Positions 48,749 through 61,000 of a DNA stretch of 64,000 bases are shown piece after piece. The position numbers and the translations under genes were made by a program. Source of the stretch: Takakia lepidozioides (taxonomy: Eukaryota > Streptophyta > Takakiopsida > Takakiales > Takakiaceae). How positions within the stretch are numbered: position 1 is the stretch's first letter; every line of letters begins with the position of its first letter. The stretch lies in the NCBI GenBank assembly GCA_030704615.1, contig CM060731.1:33416001-33480000 (forward strand), written 5' to 3'. The notes beneath the pieces are model-generated. The model made no database searches. It saw nothing but the letters and a program-made list of their open reading frames with translations, and had not been told where the DNA came from.

Positions 48749-51700
48749 TCAGCTGGGCTCACTATCCGTATCCAAATAATCTTCCTCTTCACTACCCATA
48801 TCTGCAATTTGCCTGGCGGTAATTACCAACCCTGGAATGTCTTCCTCATTAAAGGTAACTGCTCCTTCCAAAGAGACTGGTTCGGCCGTATCTGGTAGAT
48901 TTCGTGGTTCCCTCAGACCCTCGTGGTCGGCATTCTCCCCTAGGTCCAGATCATGGACGTCGGCAACGACTCGTTTGGCCCGAGGGTCCTTGTGAAGAAC
49001 CACCTTCCATCCCGGCGCATGGATGTCATCTGAAAAGAAAACTTGCTCAACTTGCGATGGGAAGATGAATGGCTCTTCATCTTGTGGTAGCATTTTCTGA
49101 AATCAGCAAGGAGGAACCCGTACTCATCCCATTTCATGGTGGCATTCTCTCCTACCATATTGGCTTTTACCCAAGAACAACGGAATAGAATTGGCTTCAC
49201 AAGACCATAGTCTAGTTTAAGGATCTCTTTGATCACTCCTACATATTGCACATGGCATGAAATTGGATTCCGATCTCGTGCACAGCTCCTACTCTCTTGT
49301 TCAAAAAATGATGCCACTCCGCTGTCATAAGTCACCAGGGAGGCTGGTGTTGGCATCGTCCACTCTATAGTGATTGCCATATGCTTTCATTGACCGGTAC
49401 GAAGTGGCAATCAGCCCTGGGGGGAATGACAGACTCACCATGCCCTCATCTGGGTCCTCGTTCTCTGATGCGTACACTGCAATTGCAGATCTGACCCACA
49501 CTGTAAAGGGCTGCAGCTCCTCCATTGTTGTCGGGTACTCCACCGGGGATCTGCGCCTACGACCGCCCCTCCGCCATGCTTTTGCAAATGCTCTCCATTC
49601 CGTTTTCAGGCGGACCTTCTCCGCTGCGTATTTTCTGGCAGAAACCAAATAGAAGCTGCAACTCAGTCCCCCTGACCAACACCGTACTGTACATGCATGC
49701 CACATGTAGAGTGTGTCCTTTCAAGCACATTGTAGTGATGCAGCCTACTTCATGATCACTTGCAAGCAACAACACCAACTACGAAACACCCTCTGTTGTC
49801 GTCTGAAGCACCCTGTTAGTACACGATCCCACTCCCATAGTGGCCGGAATGACTTGTGACAATATATATGTAATTCATGCATACAAAGACCATTAAGAAT
49901 AGCACAGGAGGGATGTAAAGTTTACACCCACTGTCTCCATGGTGTCATGGTTGTTGTGTTGTTCAGCACATAATCATGTGCCACATCCCGAAGGCGCGGG
50001 CTCATGGCACGCTTTGTTCCACCACCTTCTAGGACCTCGCCTACAACTCCTTCTTCCTCGTTCTCGTCCCACACCCGTCGTTGTATTGCATCAAATGAAG
50101 ACATATACTATGTCATGAAGCCCAGGGCTTCGTCGCGGATGTAGCCCTCCGCCATACTCCCCTCTGGCCGTGCCATGTTGCGTACATACCCCTTCAGATC
50201 CTTCATGTACCTCTCCATGGGGTACATCCAACGGCTGGCTACGGGCCCACACACATGCAGCTCCTCTACAAGATGCACTAGCAAGTGCGTCATGACGTCA
50301 AAGAATGATGGAGGGAATTCTTTCTCCAGCAAACATAGGGTCACAGCCACATCCTCATGCAGCGATGTAATGTCCCTCGGATCCCACACCTTCGCACAAA
50401 TCTTCCTAAACACTCGACTTACACGCATTATGGCTGTTCGAGGACCCGACGCCATCGTACCCCAATGCACACTGGCAAAATCTGCTGCATCATCACGTGT
50501 AGATCATGTGACTTCATCCCCGACCATTTCTTGTTTATGGCATGCTTTTGGAAAGCACCCGAGAATCCGGTTGGCACTTTCATGGCTCCCAATGTCTTCA
50601 AAAATTCCTCTTGCTCTGATTTGGTCAGGACGTATGATGCTGCTGGCATGAGCACTTTGCCTGGTCTATTTGGATCAGGCCTTAGCCACAGATGTGACCG
50701 TATCCCTTCAATCTCCATGTCCTTTCGTACGTTTATCGTATCCTTCTTCCCAAAGATAGTCTTCAGAATGTTCTCGCAGAAGTTCTTCTCACAATGCATG
50801 GGGTCCAGGAGGTACCGCTGCAAGAGGTTCTGAAATGCCAAATGTCCTCCCATGAGACCAAGTTCTATGGGCAAAAATAGTAGAATATGTGGCAGAAGTT
50901 GTCCATGTTACTACATTCTGCTTTCAACAACTGCACGATCCTCTACACAGTGAGGTGTACGACTTCAACATCTACTGCATAGTAGTTACACTGACTTAGG
51001 AGTTGGTGGAAGGACTCCTGACAGTAAAGGTAATTCCAGGAAGCACAATGTGAAAGAAAGTGAGTGAATGGGGGGGGGGATTCATGCACCTTCCAGTATG
51101 GCAAATCCCAAAGGATTGTCCGGCGCTTCACCCCGTGCGACATGGCTGGATCCGCACTACTTCCTTCTCTCCCTCCAATCTCCATGAACGCCTCTTTCTT
51201 CTTTGCAAATTGCAATGTCTCCTCCGGTGTCACAACATTTGGTGCCATTCTTTTTCAACACATCCATTGAAGTGCCGGCCTGCTCGTCGGTAGGGGTGGT
51301 TTCTTGCAAGGTAACGTCGATGCCCCATGTATATTGTCTTCCCTAATGGCTTTGAGTGCCGTGAATCCACATAGGGCCCACAAATGGGGCACCCTTTGTA
51401 GCCCTTCGTCTTGCAACCCGCAACAAGGCCATATGCGGGGAAATCGTGGATTGACCACATGAGTATGGCACGGAGGGTGAAACTCCGTTGCCCTACTGGT
51501 TTCAAAATGTCGTAAGCTTCAACTCCAATCCATAGTTCCTGTAGCTCTTCAATCAATGGTTGCAAATACACATCTATGTTTGCATTTGTCACGGACTCCT
51601 TGCCTGGAATCAAGAGAGACAACATGACAAAGAATTTCTTTGTTGTCAACCATGGTGGCAGGTTGTATGCCACCAACTGCACGGGCCATGTGGACCATGT

Positions 51701-52819
51701 GCAACTCTTTGATCCGTATGGGTTTACTCCATCCGTAGATACAGCCAATCGCACATTGCGTGGGTCCTCGGCGAAATCGGGCCAAGTTGCATCTATATGC
51801 TTCCATGCAAGGGAATCTGGGACATGCCTTACCAAACCATCGTTTGAGGCATTCCTGGAATGCCAAGTCATGAGCTCACTAATGGTCTTGCATTTGTACA
51901 TTCGTAATAGACGGGGGATAAGGGGAAAGTGCCTCAACACCTTGGCTGGCTGTTGTAACCTGCCCACATCATGGTATCGGGCTGCACCGCATTTGGGGCA
52001 CTCCATAGCGTCCTTGTACTCTCTTCTGAAAAGTACATGTCCTTTTGGACATGCATGTATTTTCACGTAGTTGAGGCCGAGCTTCCCAATCATTTTGTTG
52101 GCCATGTGACAGCTTTTTGGCATTTCATTTGGTTGTGGAAGCAAGTTCAGCCGAAGCAAAGAGAACAACTCGTCCACAAAATGGTCTGACACACCGTGGG
52201 TTGTGCACAGGTTCATCAACAGCATGCTGGCAGCAAGCTTTGTGGATTTGCATCCCTCGTACAGTGGCACACATGCTTCTTCTAGTGTCATGTGTGCAGA
52301 ATTCTCATTTCCATCTCCACCTCCTTCCACGCCTTCCCCCACGTGAATGCCTTCATTTCCTGCGTCATCACCATCCCCAGTTGTCGCAGCGCCGTCCCCC
52401 TCTTCAGCATCGTCCATGATGTGGAATGCTTCCTGCAACATTCGAGTAATCTCCACCCCTCCGTCCATGCCTGGTTCCTGTCCTGCGCCCATGACATAGT
52501 CCTCGTCTGGCCTGTCTGTATGGCTCCCTCGGGGGTGTGCATTGTCCAATTGTGCCCACTCCTCATCGTCTTCGTCTGCAGGTCCATCTCCAATCCACAC
52601 CCGAAATGCTTCATGTCTTTTGTGGTGAAGGAGATGTGTGCGCACACCGTCCTCAGATCTACTTGTAGTGCCCAAACAACGTTCACATGGGCATGGCATC
52701 CTTGAAAGCCCAAGGGCTCGGGCACGTGCCACTTCTCTTTCCCACAACCTGTCATCCCGGTTGTTCTGTCTACAGGGGTGATTAATTGGAAGTCCTCCGC
52801 ATGGGCGAGGGGAACTCAT
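48749..52819 (-). pseudogene. TNP2-type CACTA transposase (En/Spm TNPD-like), decayed
   Basis: The coding start is ATG at 52819-52817. The first block (52819 to about 51252) has the transposase-associated Cys-rich domain (PCPCERC near residue 43), then the TNP2 domain: KGHVLFRREYKDAMECPKCG, NVRLAVSTDGVNPYGSKSCT and GCKTKGYKGCPICG. The next block (51248-51096) ends RTILWDLPYWK before a GT donor. 50860-50464 carries LLDPMHCEKNFCENILKTIF. 50463-50108 is DUF4218 (FPPSFFDVMTHLLVHLVEEL, RWMYPMERYMKDLKGYVRN). 49340-48749 is DUF4216 (WDEYGFLLADFRK, EPFIFPSQVEQVFF). The frame shifts near 51252, 50463, 49340 and 49095, with an in-frame TAG at 50108-50110, so as written no full transposase can be made. 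Confidence 0.85.
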
Positions 52820-52837
52820 TTTTGTTGGGGAACTCAA

Positions 52838-53384
52838 GACAGACAGGAGAGAGAAGTGGGTCTATGGGCATATCAGAATTACAAGAGCACACCAAAAGAC
52901 TGGAGATTTGTTCCATCTATGCACCTTCGGTACAGATGGTGAAGAGAGGCAAAGGCCGTGTGGGGAAGTACATACATCAACTCCCCCAACTGCACGAACT
53001 ATTGGGCCCCTTGTTCTCTTCCATGGTATGCTCTGCCCCAATCCAAACACCCTGAATTCTCCATTGTTGCTACTGCAGCCTGCTTTCATTCACATCAACA
53101 GCATGTCAAGGGCGTCACAAGAACTTCCTATAGGAAATGTGACAGTTTATGGGAGAGGAGATATGTCAATCATATCTTCATTTACCAGGAAAGATGATAA
53201 CCCCATCCCCACCTCACAGCCAACAATCTCCACGACGCCAGACTTTCATATGTCAGCATGCACCTGTTTTGACCTTCTGGCAGGCTGGCCCACACCTTCG
53301 AAGTAACACAAACGGATATGACCTGGTCAAATTTCCCCTTTTCAGCCTCAACGACACTCCCTGTGCCCAGCTGTAGAAGAGGGC
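52838..53384. other. Spacer between transposase and PPR fragment
   Basis: Open frames on both strands lack recognisable domains. If the transposase and the TNPA-like gene belong to one element, this is part of its central divergent region. Confidence 0.35.
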
Positions 53385-54000
53385 AAGCAGGTCTTCGGAT
53401 ATTCTCAGCAAGGGCATGGCAAAGATGCTCTGCAACTTTTCAACCAAGTTTTGAAACAGCAAGGGGTGAAGCCAAATGATGTTACACTCATTGCAGTTCT
53501 GTCTGCATGCAGCCATATGGGCCTAGTAGATGAAGGACAACACTATTTCCATTCTATGAGTAGAGATTATAGATTGTACTCATAAGACGTTGTATGCCGT
53601 AGCCTTGTGGCCATTGACCCTGCGCCCAGTTTGAGCGGGAACAAAAGGAACAGAACCTACCTCCGTCAGGGGCTGACGGTGGTAGTAAGACTTACCATCA
53701 TATAAGGAATTAATCCGGGTTTTCCAGATATCCTCTAGAAAACCCTTCACACAAGCATCAATCTGCTGTGTGTGATAATAGAATCATTCCAACAGGAAAA
53801 CATTTTGGCTGCATGGTTGACCTTCTTGGCCGTGCAGGGCGCTTGGATGAGGCGGAGAATTTCATCAACAGAATGCCAATTAAACCAGATGCTTTAGTGT
53901 GGGGCTTTACTTGGTGCCTGCAGAATACATGGCAATGTGAAGCTAGCAGAGCGTGCTGCAGAATGTTGTCTCAAAGGTGAAAAGTTTCAGATGCAGACAT
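53385..54000 (+). pseudogene. Pentatricopeptide repeat (PPR, PLS-type) gene fragment, interrupted
   Basis: Left part: FGYSQQGHGKDALQLFNQVL, then KPNDVTLIAVLSACSHMGLV and DEGQHYFHSMSRDY. Right part, after a 200-bp insertion: [40 protein letters not shown], then, in a shifted frame, [16 protein letters not shown]. These are the ordered repeats of a plant PLS-class PPR protein, a family of organellar RNA-binding proteins. Both the insertion and the later frameshift (near 53910) break the gene, and the 5' repeats are missing. It lies inside transposon DNA, so it may be a captured host fragment. Confidence 0.8.
53574..53773 (-). mobile_element. 5'-truncated LINE insertion (200 bp) within the PPR fragment
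   Basis: On the minus strand it encodes [20 protein letters not shown] followed by SLYDGKSYYHRQ, nearly identical to the C-terminus of the LINE at 56440-57597. It is flanked by a probable target duplication, GATTATAGA (53565-53573) and GATAATAGA (53774-53782), 8 of 9 matching. Removing it brings the PPR frame MSRDYR/IIPTG together. No poly-A tail is visible at its 3' end. Confidence 0.75.
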
Positions 54001-54916
54001 ACGGTGTGACATTTCTGGTAGTCAGTGAAGGACCGAAAGTGAGGAAAGAGATATGTGTATCACGTCTGTGGGATTCCTAAAGGGCCACAAGGAGTAGAAC
54101 AACAAACAAATAACCATAGAAGGGCCCACAAAGAGTCAGAGAACTACTCAAGGCTAATATCGGTTCATTGTTGCAACTGGCCCCACCATCTGACCTTGAA
54201 TTTATGTCGTCGGGAGCTTAAGGAACGAATGCCAAACTCGCCCCGAACAGCCACATTGGCTGTTTTGGAGCATGCTGACATGCACATGAAAACCGTGTCA
54301 AGGGCTTGGTGTCAATTGTGCTAAGAGATCAGCTAGTGAGTCGAGGTAACCCTCCCCGTGATTGTGAAAAAGAAGACATACCGAGTCATTTTCTTATCCA
54401 AGCATATATTAACCATGATAGATGAGACCTTTAGTTTTTGGATGGATAATAGACAAGGCCGCTTTTAAGGACATTGACCATCCTACCAGGACTACCTCTC
54501 ATTTGCTTGAAGCCTGGACCGCAATAAGACATTGAGGATATGAACTGTTCAAGCATTACAAAAAATGAAAGAAACAAAGAAACTGTATGATGTCCACTGG
54601 AGATTACAGAACAAGCCTGCATAACAGGCCAACCAAATGTCAGTTGTGTGAATCACTACATCTAGTTGTCTGGAGGACTGTAAGTGGTTTAGGGTTTAAC
54701 GTCTCAAAGTCGAAAAGGCCATAGTGTCGGATGCACGACACGTGTTCATATTTGAAATCAACAACGGCCGGATCTTCACCTTGAGCTCGGGGGGTGTGTG
54801 ATCACACTCCCCTCCTTGTCCTTCTTTCCTCCTTTGCATGTCTTGGTCTTCCTCGCTCGTCTTTGTCTTGCTCATGGTCTATGTCCTCGCTCGTCTTCAT
54901 CTTTGTCATGGTCTAT
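54001..54916. other. Spacer, no recognised gene
   Basis: Lies between the PPR fragment and the TNPA-like first exon. Open frames are short and without known domains. Confidence 0.4.
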
Positions 54917-55214
54917 GTCCACGCCTAGTAAGAAGCGGTCGACCGCCGAGGCAGCATCACCTCCTCCCACTTGTGCACATTCCAGCCCCGCGGTGCGAAG
55001 GAGCCCCCGCCTGGCTCGACTGAATCTGGTACAGATGGCGTCGGTGCGAGAGGGAAGGCAGAGCAGTGGGCGGTCTTCCAGTTTGGATTTTGACACAAGC
55101 GACTATAGCATGGGCGACGACGATGAGGTGGAGGACAGTTCGGCGGAAATTGCACCTCCATCTGCAGAGTCTCTCCAAAAGGTGCGCAAACGGCACAAAC
55201 CCGCTGCGCATGAG
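54917..55214 (+). CDS. Candidate first exon of the TNPA-like gene
   Basis: ATG at 54917 opens MSTPSKKRSTAEAASPPPTC, then a basic SPRLARLN segment, an acidic stretch DYSMGDDDEVEDSSAEIA and a basic end KVRKRHKPAAHE before a GTGAGT donor at 55215. A disordered, alternately basic and acidic N-terminus with SP motifs suits a DNA-binding transposon protein. The next fitting exon is at about 58,050, beyond two LINE fragments that would lie in the intron. The link between the two is inferred, not shown. Confidence 0.4.
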
Positions 55215-55237
55215 GTGAGTTCTACCCCTACTTCTGT

Positions 55238-56421
55238 TCATGTTCTATGGGCGTTGAGTTCTCCTGAAACTGAAACTGGGATGCACATATCCATAAAGTT
55301 GTTCAATCGGATCTCGTAGTATAGAGGGCAGTAGAAGAAGAAGTGTTCTTCAGTTTCAATTTCCTTGCTGCGCCCTATGCAAGCTGGACATAGGCGGTCC
55401 TCCCGTTGCAGGTTTTCCCATCTGCCAGTCTCTATCCGTAGGTTGTGGGAACCCACCCTGAACTGCCCCAATGCCCTCAGGAGGGAAGGAGCTAAGGGTG
55501 CTGAAAGGTAATTTGGTCTCAAGATTCTATCATCGCGGAGCACCAAGAATGTCTCTCGATAGAAGTGGAGCTTTGTTGTGAGATTGGGTAGCATCCAAGT
55601 TCTCTTCACATGTAATTCCATAAGCTCTCTCCGAATGAGTCTGTTGCGGTCATGTGTGGATGTGATGTCCACCTCATCTGGGTTCATTGGTAATAGGAAA
55701 GTAGTAGAAAGTCCGTTACGTTGAAATAAACTGTCCACTCGAGCATACCAGGAGTTCCCGAAACCTGCAGCTTTGAGCCTCATAGATGTTGTGAGGGCCC
55801 TTGCCACTAGCCCTTTGGGTGGAAGGGCCTGCAATCTATTCCTCACAGATTGTAAGCCTGAACTGTGCCTCGGATTGCAATGGTACACATGCGAACTCTG
55901 CACCTAGGATCTGAGAGGGAGTTGTGCTCCTGGCGCCAAGCATTGCTTGGAGAAAAGATGACTGTAATGGTTCCAAAATCTTTTCCCACCAGGAGACAGG
56001 GACACCAGGTGCCCAGAACTCACAACCATAGATGGTAGCAGGGCTGACGACGGTGTCAAACAGACACTTTTTGGTCGGGGGATGCCGCACATGTATTTGC
56101 TTGCATTTGGCGTGAAGGCGGACGGAGGCCGCCTTACCTTTAGTCAATCTGTCCAAGGCAGTGGCTGCAAAGTGAAACTTGGGGGAGTGGATAACCAGAC
56201 CTAGGTACCGGTATGATTTGACAATCTCAATTTCCTGCTGGTTGAAGATGAATCTACGATCAGCCTGGCCATTGAAGACCATGATCTTGGTCTTGCTAAG
56301 ATTGACTTGCATCCCATAGTCTTTGCAGAACTGTTCCAAAATTTAGAGATGGCGTTGCAGAAAGACCGGGGATTGTGCCAAAAGGGCAACATCATCAGCG
56401 TAGAGGAGATGTGATTGGGCA
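55238..56421 (-). mobile_element. LINE fragment A: reverse transcriptase end with YADD
   Basis: On the minus strand the catalytic motif LLYADDVALLAQS lies at about 56408-56370 (YADD codons 56402-56391). It is followed by VNLSKTKIMVFNG and YRYLGLVIH, then the thumb/connection region, and ends with a zinc-binding C-terminal domain (LCPACIG...EHFFFYCPLY). The stop is at 55238. A TAA at 56343-56345 and a frameshift near 55850-55900 break it. Everything upstream of YADD is missing. Confidence 0.8.
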
Positions 56422-56439
56422 GAAAATGAAGTTAGGCAG

Positions 56440-57597
56440 AAATGTGCAGTGGTAGCAATCAACGACAGAGGAGAGGGAGGAAGTGATCTTAAGTGGCAGT
56501 GGGGTAGCCAAGAGATCCCGGTCCTCCCTTCCTACACTTACCTAGGCGTTGAGTTTTCCTCCAATTGTAATTGGGATGCACATATACGGAAAGTTGTTCA
56601 AACTGGCAAGGGCAAAGCTCTGGGGCTCACTAAATTTTTCCACTGCAGAGGGGTCATCTCTGAGGTTAAGAAAACCATGCTTTGTCGCGTTATTAGACCT
56701 GCCTTGGAGTACGGATCTGCTATATGGGTTGATAACTCCAACCAGGCTAAGTCTCTAGAATCCATTCAAGTGGGGGTGCTTAAGGAGTGTATGTCAGCAT
56801 GGAGAAAACAGCCAATGTGGCTGTTCGGGGGTGAGTTTGGCATCCCATCCTTAAGCTCCCGACGAGATGAATTCAAGGTCAGATGGTGGGGTCAGCTGCA
56901 ACATATGCCCAACACCAGATATCCTAAGTTGATCGACTCTAAATCTTGGAAACAGGACCGCCCTGTCAAACAGACTAAGTCCTGGCAGAAGAGAGTAGAA
57001 AAGATTCTCAAGGACCTGGACCTGGATCCGCAAGTCTTGACCCTGCTGGATAAATCTGCCTTAGAGGCTGTAGTGTCTGAAGCCATGTCTGTTGCCATGA
57101 GATTGTCTGATGAAAATGAAGTTAGGCAGAGAACTTCCCTGAACTTGTTTCCAGTCAGTGACATGGGGGTGGACATCTTGGATGACCTGAAGGGTCCACC
57201 CACTCTCGGCACTAGACTGAAATTTAAACTCAGGGCAGGAAGCCTACCTTTGAACAGCAAACAGAAGCAGATCGGAAAGGGAGAGTGCAATTGTCCGTTG
57301 TGTGGGCAATCTGAAGACAGTATTCATTTTCTGATACGCTGTCCGGGGTTCTCTCACCAAAGAGACGCTCTCTTCAATTCTATCAAGGGAATTGTGCCTG
57401 TACCCCTGTTTACCAACTTTGAAAGACTCGAGGCTGAGCCAAAAGCCCAGGCCCTCCTGAGGCCTAGTTTTTGGGCAAATCACACACAGCAGATTGATGC
57501 TTGTGTGAAGGGATTTCTAGAGGATATCTGGAAAACCCGGATCAATGCTTTATACGAAGGTAAGTCTTACTACCAACGTCATAGGGTCATTGTCTGA
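56440..57597 (+). mobile_element. LINE fragment B: reverse transcriptase C-terminal part
   Basis: An intact 382-codon frame (ATG at 56449, stop at 57597) starts after the catalytic core: YTYLGVEFSSNCNWDAHIRK, ALEYGSAIWVDN and WWGQLQHMPNTRYPKL, then a zinc-binding domain CNCPLCGQSEDSIHFLIRCP. It is head-to-head with fragment A and from a different LINE family. No active site is present, so this is a 5'-truncated copy. Its frame is unbroken, suggesting recent insertion. Confidence 0.8.
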
Positions 57598-58049
57598 CTC
57601 ACTGCCCGGGGTGCTATCACCATACAGACCACCGGATATCCAAGCTATCAATTGAATTGTGTCTGCACCTGTGTTTACAAACATTGAGAGTCTTTAGGCC
57701 TTTTGGGGCTCCGATGCTGGGCTCCGCCATACAGCCATTTGCTGATTGTGTGAATAGATGTCCACTCCCTATGTGCAAAACCCAGATGGATGTTCTGTTT
57801 CCTGGTAAGTGTGTATGATGGTACTGATGTGAACCCGCCCACATTATGTTTCTTCACCAATGAATGGCCTTACATGTTATGAGGACATTCTGTCCCTCTC
57901 CTTTTCAGTTTTTGGCACTTGCGCTGCAGGGGAGTGGGTTTGAGGTCAGCCAATCCATAGTTGTGGTTGTGGGATCGTTTGTGCTCTGGTGACGTTGTGT
58001 TCAGTAGGACTACAGCTGATGCACCTTGTGTGTGGGATGTTTTTGGCAG
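57598..58049. other. Spacer between LINE B and the TNPA-like exon
   Basis: Begins with the likely 3' UTR of LINE B. No recognised gene. A sequence ending TTTTTGGCAG at about 58049 supplies the acceptor used in the TNPA-like model. Confidence 0.4.
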
Positions 58050-61000
58050 CGGAAGGGGAGTGAAGCTGCAGCAAAGCACTCACAGCCACCACACAATGCC
58101 AACCAACACCAACCTTGGCACCCACCCCCTGCCGCATGGTCTCCACAACAGAGTGCACCATGGGGAGCCCCCCCTGCTTCGGGGTCGTGGCGCTGGCTTC
58201 CTGATGCTGGCACGTCACAATGGGGGCCTCCCACATCTCCATACGGCCCTCCCCCCTCCGGCACACATCAGTCACCCCCACAACGTATGACGGCGCTGCT
58301 CCAGAGCATGGGGGCAGGAAACGGACATCAGAGCTGAGGAAGGAACGACGCCATGCCATGAAACAATGGGAAGGAGATGGAGAGGGAAGGGTGGCTGCAG
58401 GGCTAAAGCGCCACAAGGTGGAGGTGCATGGAAATGGAGTCATCAATGTTGGCTGCGAAGGTAAGGAACACTGGCAGCGTGATTTGCGTGGCCTGGCATT
58501 GCGTTACCTTGACTCAAGCGTACAAGACATTGACCAGCAGTCCCAGAGTGCCATGTCAACAGTAATAGAGGGCATAAATGGAATGTACGAGTACAGACCT
58601 ATCCCTGCCAATCGTGATTTTATAGTGAAGCAATGTGGGAAGATAATGAAAGGAGAAAGAGCAAAACTGAAAGATAAATGGGCAAAGACTGGTGTGAGGC
58701 CAATGAACACTGAACCCGCCTATTGGGATAAGCTTGTTGCCTACTGGGAGTCCCCTCGTGGACTTGCAAAGGCTGAAGGGATGAAGCAAGCGCGTGCTTG
58801 TGTCACGAACCCCTCGCGTTGGGGCCGGGCAGGAGTTGCAGGCCAAGCAGCCCGTTTGGTAATCTCCTCACCCCCTTCTCATTGCTCCTACGTTGTGGCA
58901 TGTTCTGATGGAAGAGACACCCACGAGTGGGTTTTATTGCTTGTGCAGAATTAGTTGTTATGTGATATGCAGGGCAGTGCTTTGTCCATATGCTCCTGGC
59001 ATTTTGTACTGACAGTGTGTGGATGGGCAAATACAGAAAAGACGCAAAGCGCGGAGCCCGTCACTGTCCGAGCTCGGGGCGGAGCAAAAGAACTATGCGA
59101 CTGGCACCCCATCAGAGTCTGTTTTGAGCCAGGTATGTTTTGAAGTCCGGTTTCCATTCATGAATCTGTTGTTGTACTAAGATTTGGTGGGTATGTGGGG
59201 CCCCCACGCATGGTACACGAGGGGTGTTATGCCAAACCCAGCCATCTCCGAATGCCTGAAATCCTGCACATTCGGCCTCTTCTTCTGGTTTTTAACAGTA
59301 CGGGTGGGTGTTTGTATGCGTAGGGAGCGGGGAACTCAATGGCAGCCCGCATCGGGGCCTGGAGAGGCTTGCGGCTCTCTCTGCGGAGCGGGAGAGGGGA
59401 ATGGAAGCACAACTAAGAAGATAGTGGAACTCATGATGAGGCAAAAAGGGGGTGTGACGGGTGGAATTATGGAAGACCCCCCTGCTGCGACCATTGTACC
59501 TGAGAAGGAGGAAGTAATTGTAGTGGGTAGGGATGTGACAGAGGTCCAGCCTATTGTTGATGATATTCACAGTGGGGGGCAGGGTCCACTCGTTGAAGAG
59601 GGAGAGGTCCAGCGAGTTGGTGGGGATGACATGGACGATGGGGGGGTCATTGCTCATTCTATCAAGGGAAAAGGGGAAGCTGTAGGGGGAGAGGGTGGTA
59701 GTTTGCCTGGTCCAGGCTGCAGGGGGACCGAAACTTTGCCCTCCGGGGTGACTGTTGTCTCCCAACCCACTGAGGTGAGACCCCGTGACACCCCTTCAAA
59801 AGCTCCTTTCATAGAAAAGTCGAATGGGATCCTGTGCCACTCTATTCCTAACTTTCAGCCCAACCCGAGGCGTCATTGGCCATGGGTGTTGACCACCAAC
59901 AAGTATGTTTTCCCAAGGCCCTAGGTCTGCGAGTTTTTAAACCTTCTCTTCCGGCATTTCTACGTTGGGATATGGTCTTGTGCTTCCAAGGGGAATGTTG
60001 CAGACATCTTCAAAGTGGTGATGCAGGGGGTCAAGGGTTCTCCCCTCTTTGTGTGGTCACAAGAGGAGTGTGACCCCTTGACAGAGCCACACCCCACAAA
60101 AGGGCCTGCCGTACAGACTTACAGAAGAGACTGTCGAGGGTGTGGTCGGAATTTTCTGGATTTAACGAATCCAACACCCTCCTAGTGGATGATTCACCAC
60201 ACAAGGGGAGGGGGAACTCCCCTTTGAACATGGTTCATCCATTGTCGTTTGATGTCACTGGCAATGTCAGTGAGGGGCCCGATTCAGAGTACCTTTTAGA
60301 AACAGTCTGGCCCTACTGCCAAGATTTGTTTTGCTCCAAGGATGTGCGTGTCTTCACAAGCACGCGGAAGCTGACCCCGACTGGCAGCTTGAATGTGGGA
60401 GAGGATGGGGTCGTTGGGGGAAGTACTTCTGCGCCCATGCAGGTGAAACTAACCTTACTGTTTGCAACATGACATCGAACCCAAAAGATATGTTTGTTTT
60501 GTTCCCCCCGGATGCCCTCTCACGCAAGGCTGGCACTATATGTTTTGCAGGGACCACATGTACAGGGAGTGGCAGTGGGGTCGTCTGTGAAGAAGGTGGG
60601 TCCTGCGCCAAGGACCATAGTGCTATGGCGGCAGCATTCCGGATTCCCCCCCCCGGCATGAGGAGGAAGGCTCCAAGGTATGGTTGTTCCCAGCCCCTCT
60701 CCGCAAACTTACTTGGTTGGTTTCCTTTATGGATACACTTCCTGAAGCGTTGCAATGTGTATTCATTGCAGGTGAGCAAGAGGAGTGGGCTGTCCCCGGC
60801 ACCATCATCGCAGCAGGACGTGGTTCCCCAGGCATGCATTCATGGCTCCTTGCTTTGCCTGGCTGGTTTTTAGTAGGGTTATTTTTGCCAGGTTGTTGTA
60901 GTGTGCACGGTCTGAGCAGGGTGTAAGTTAGCTTGCTCCGTGGAGGTGTGTTTATACCATTGCAACCACCAGAGTTCATGTTATTCTTATCCGTCTAACT

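Noticed and set aside
53537-53550. CAACACTATTTCC as a CACTA left terminus with a CAA target duplication
   Set aside because: It lies within PPR coding sequence conserved in the family, so the match is coincidental.
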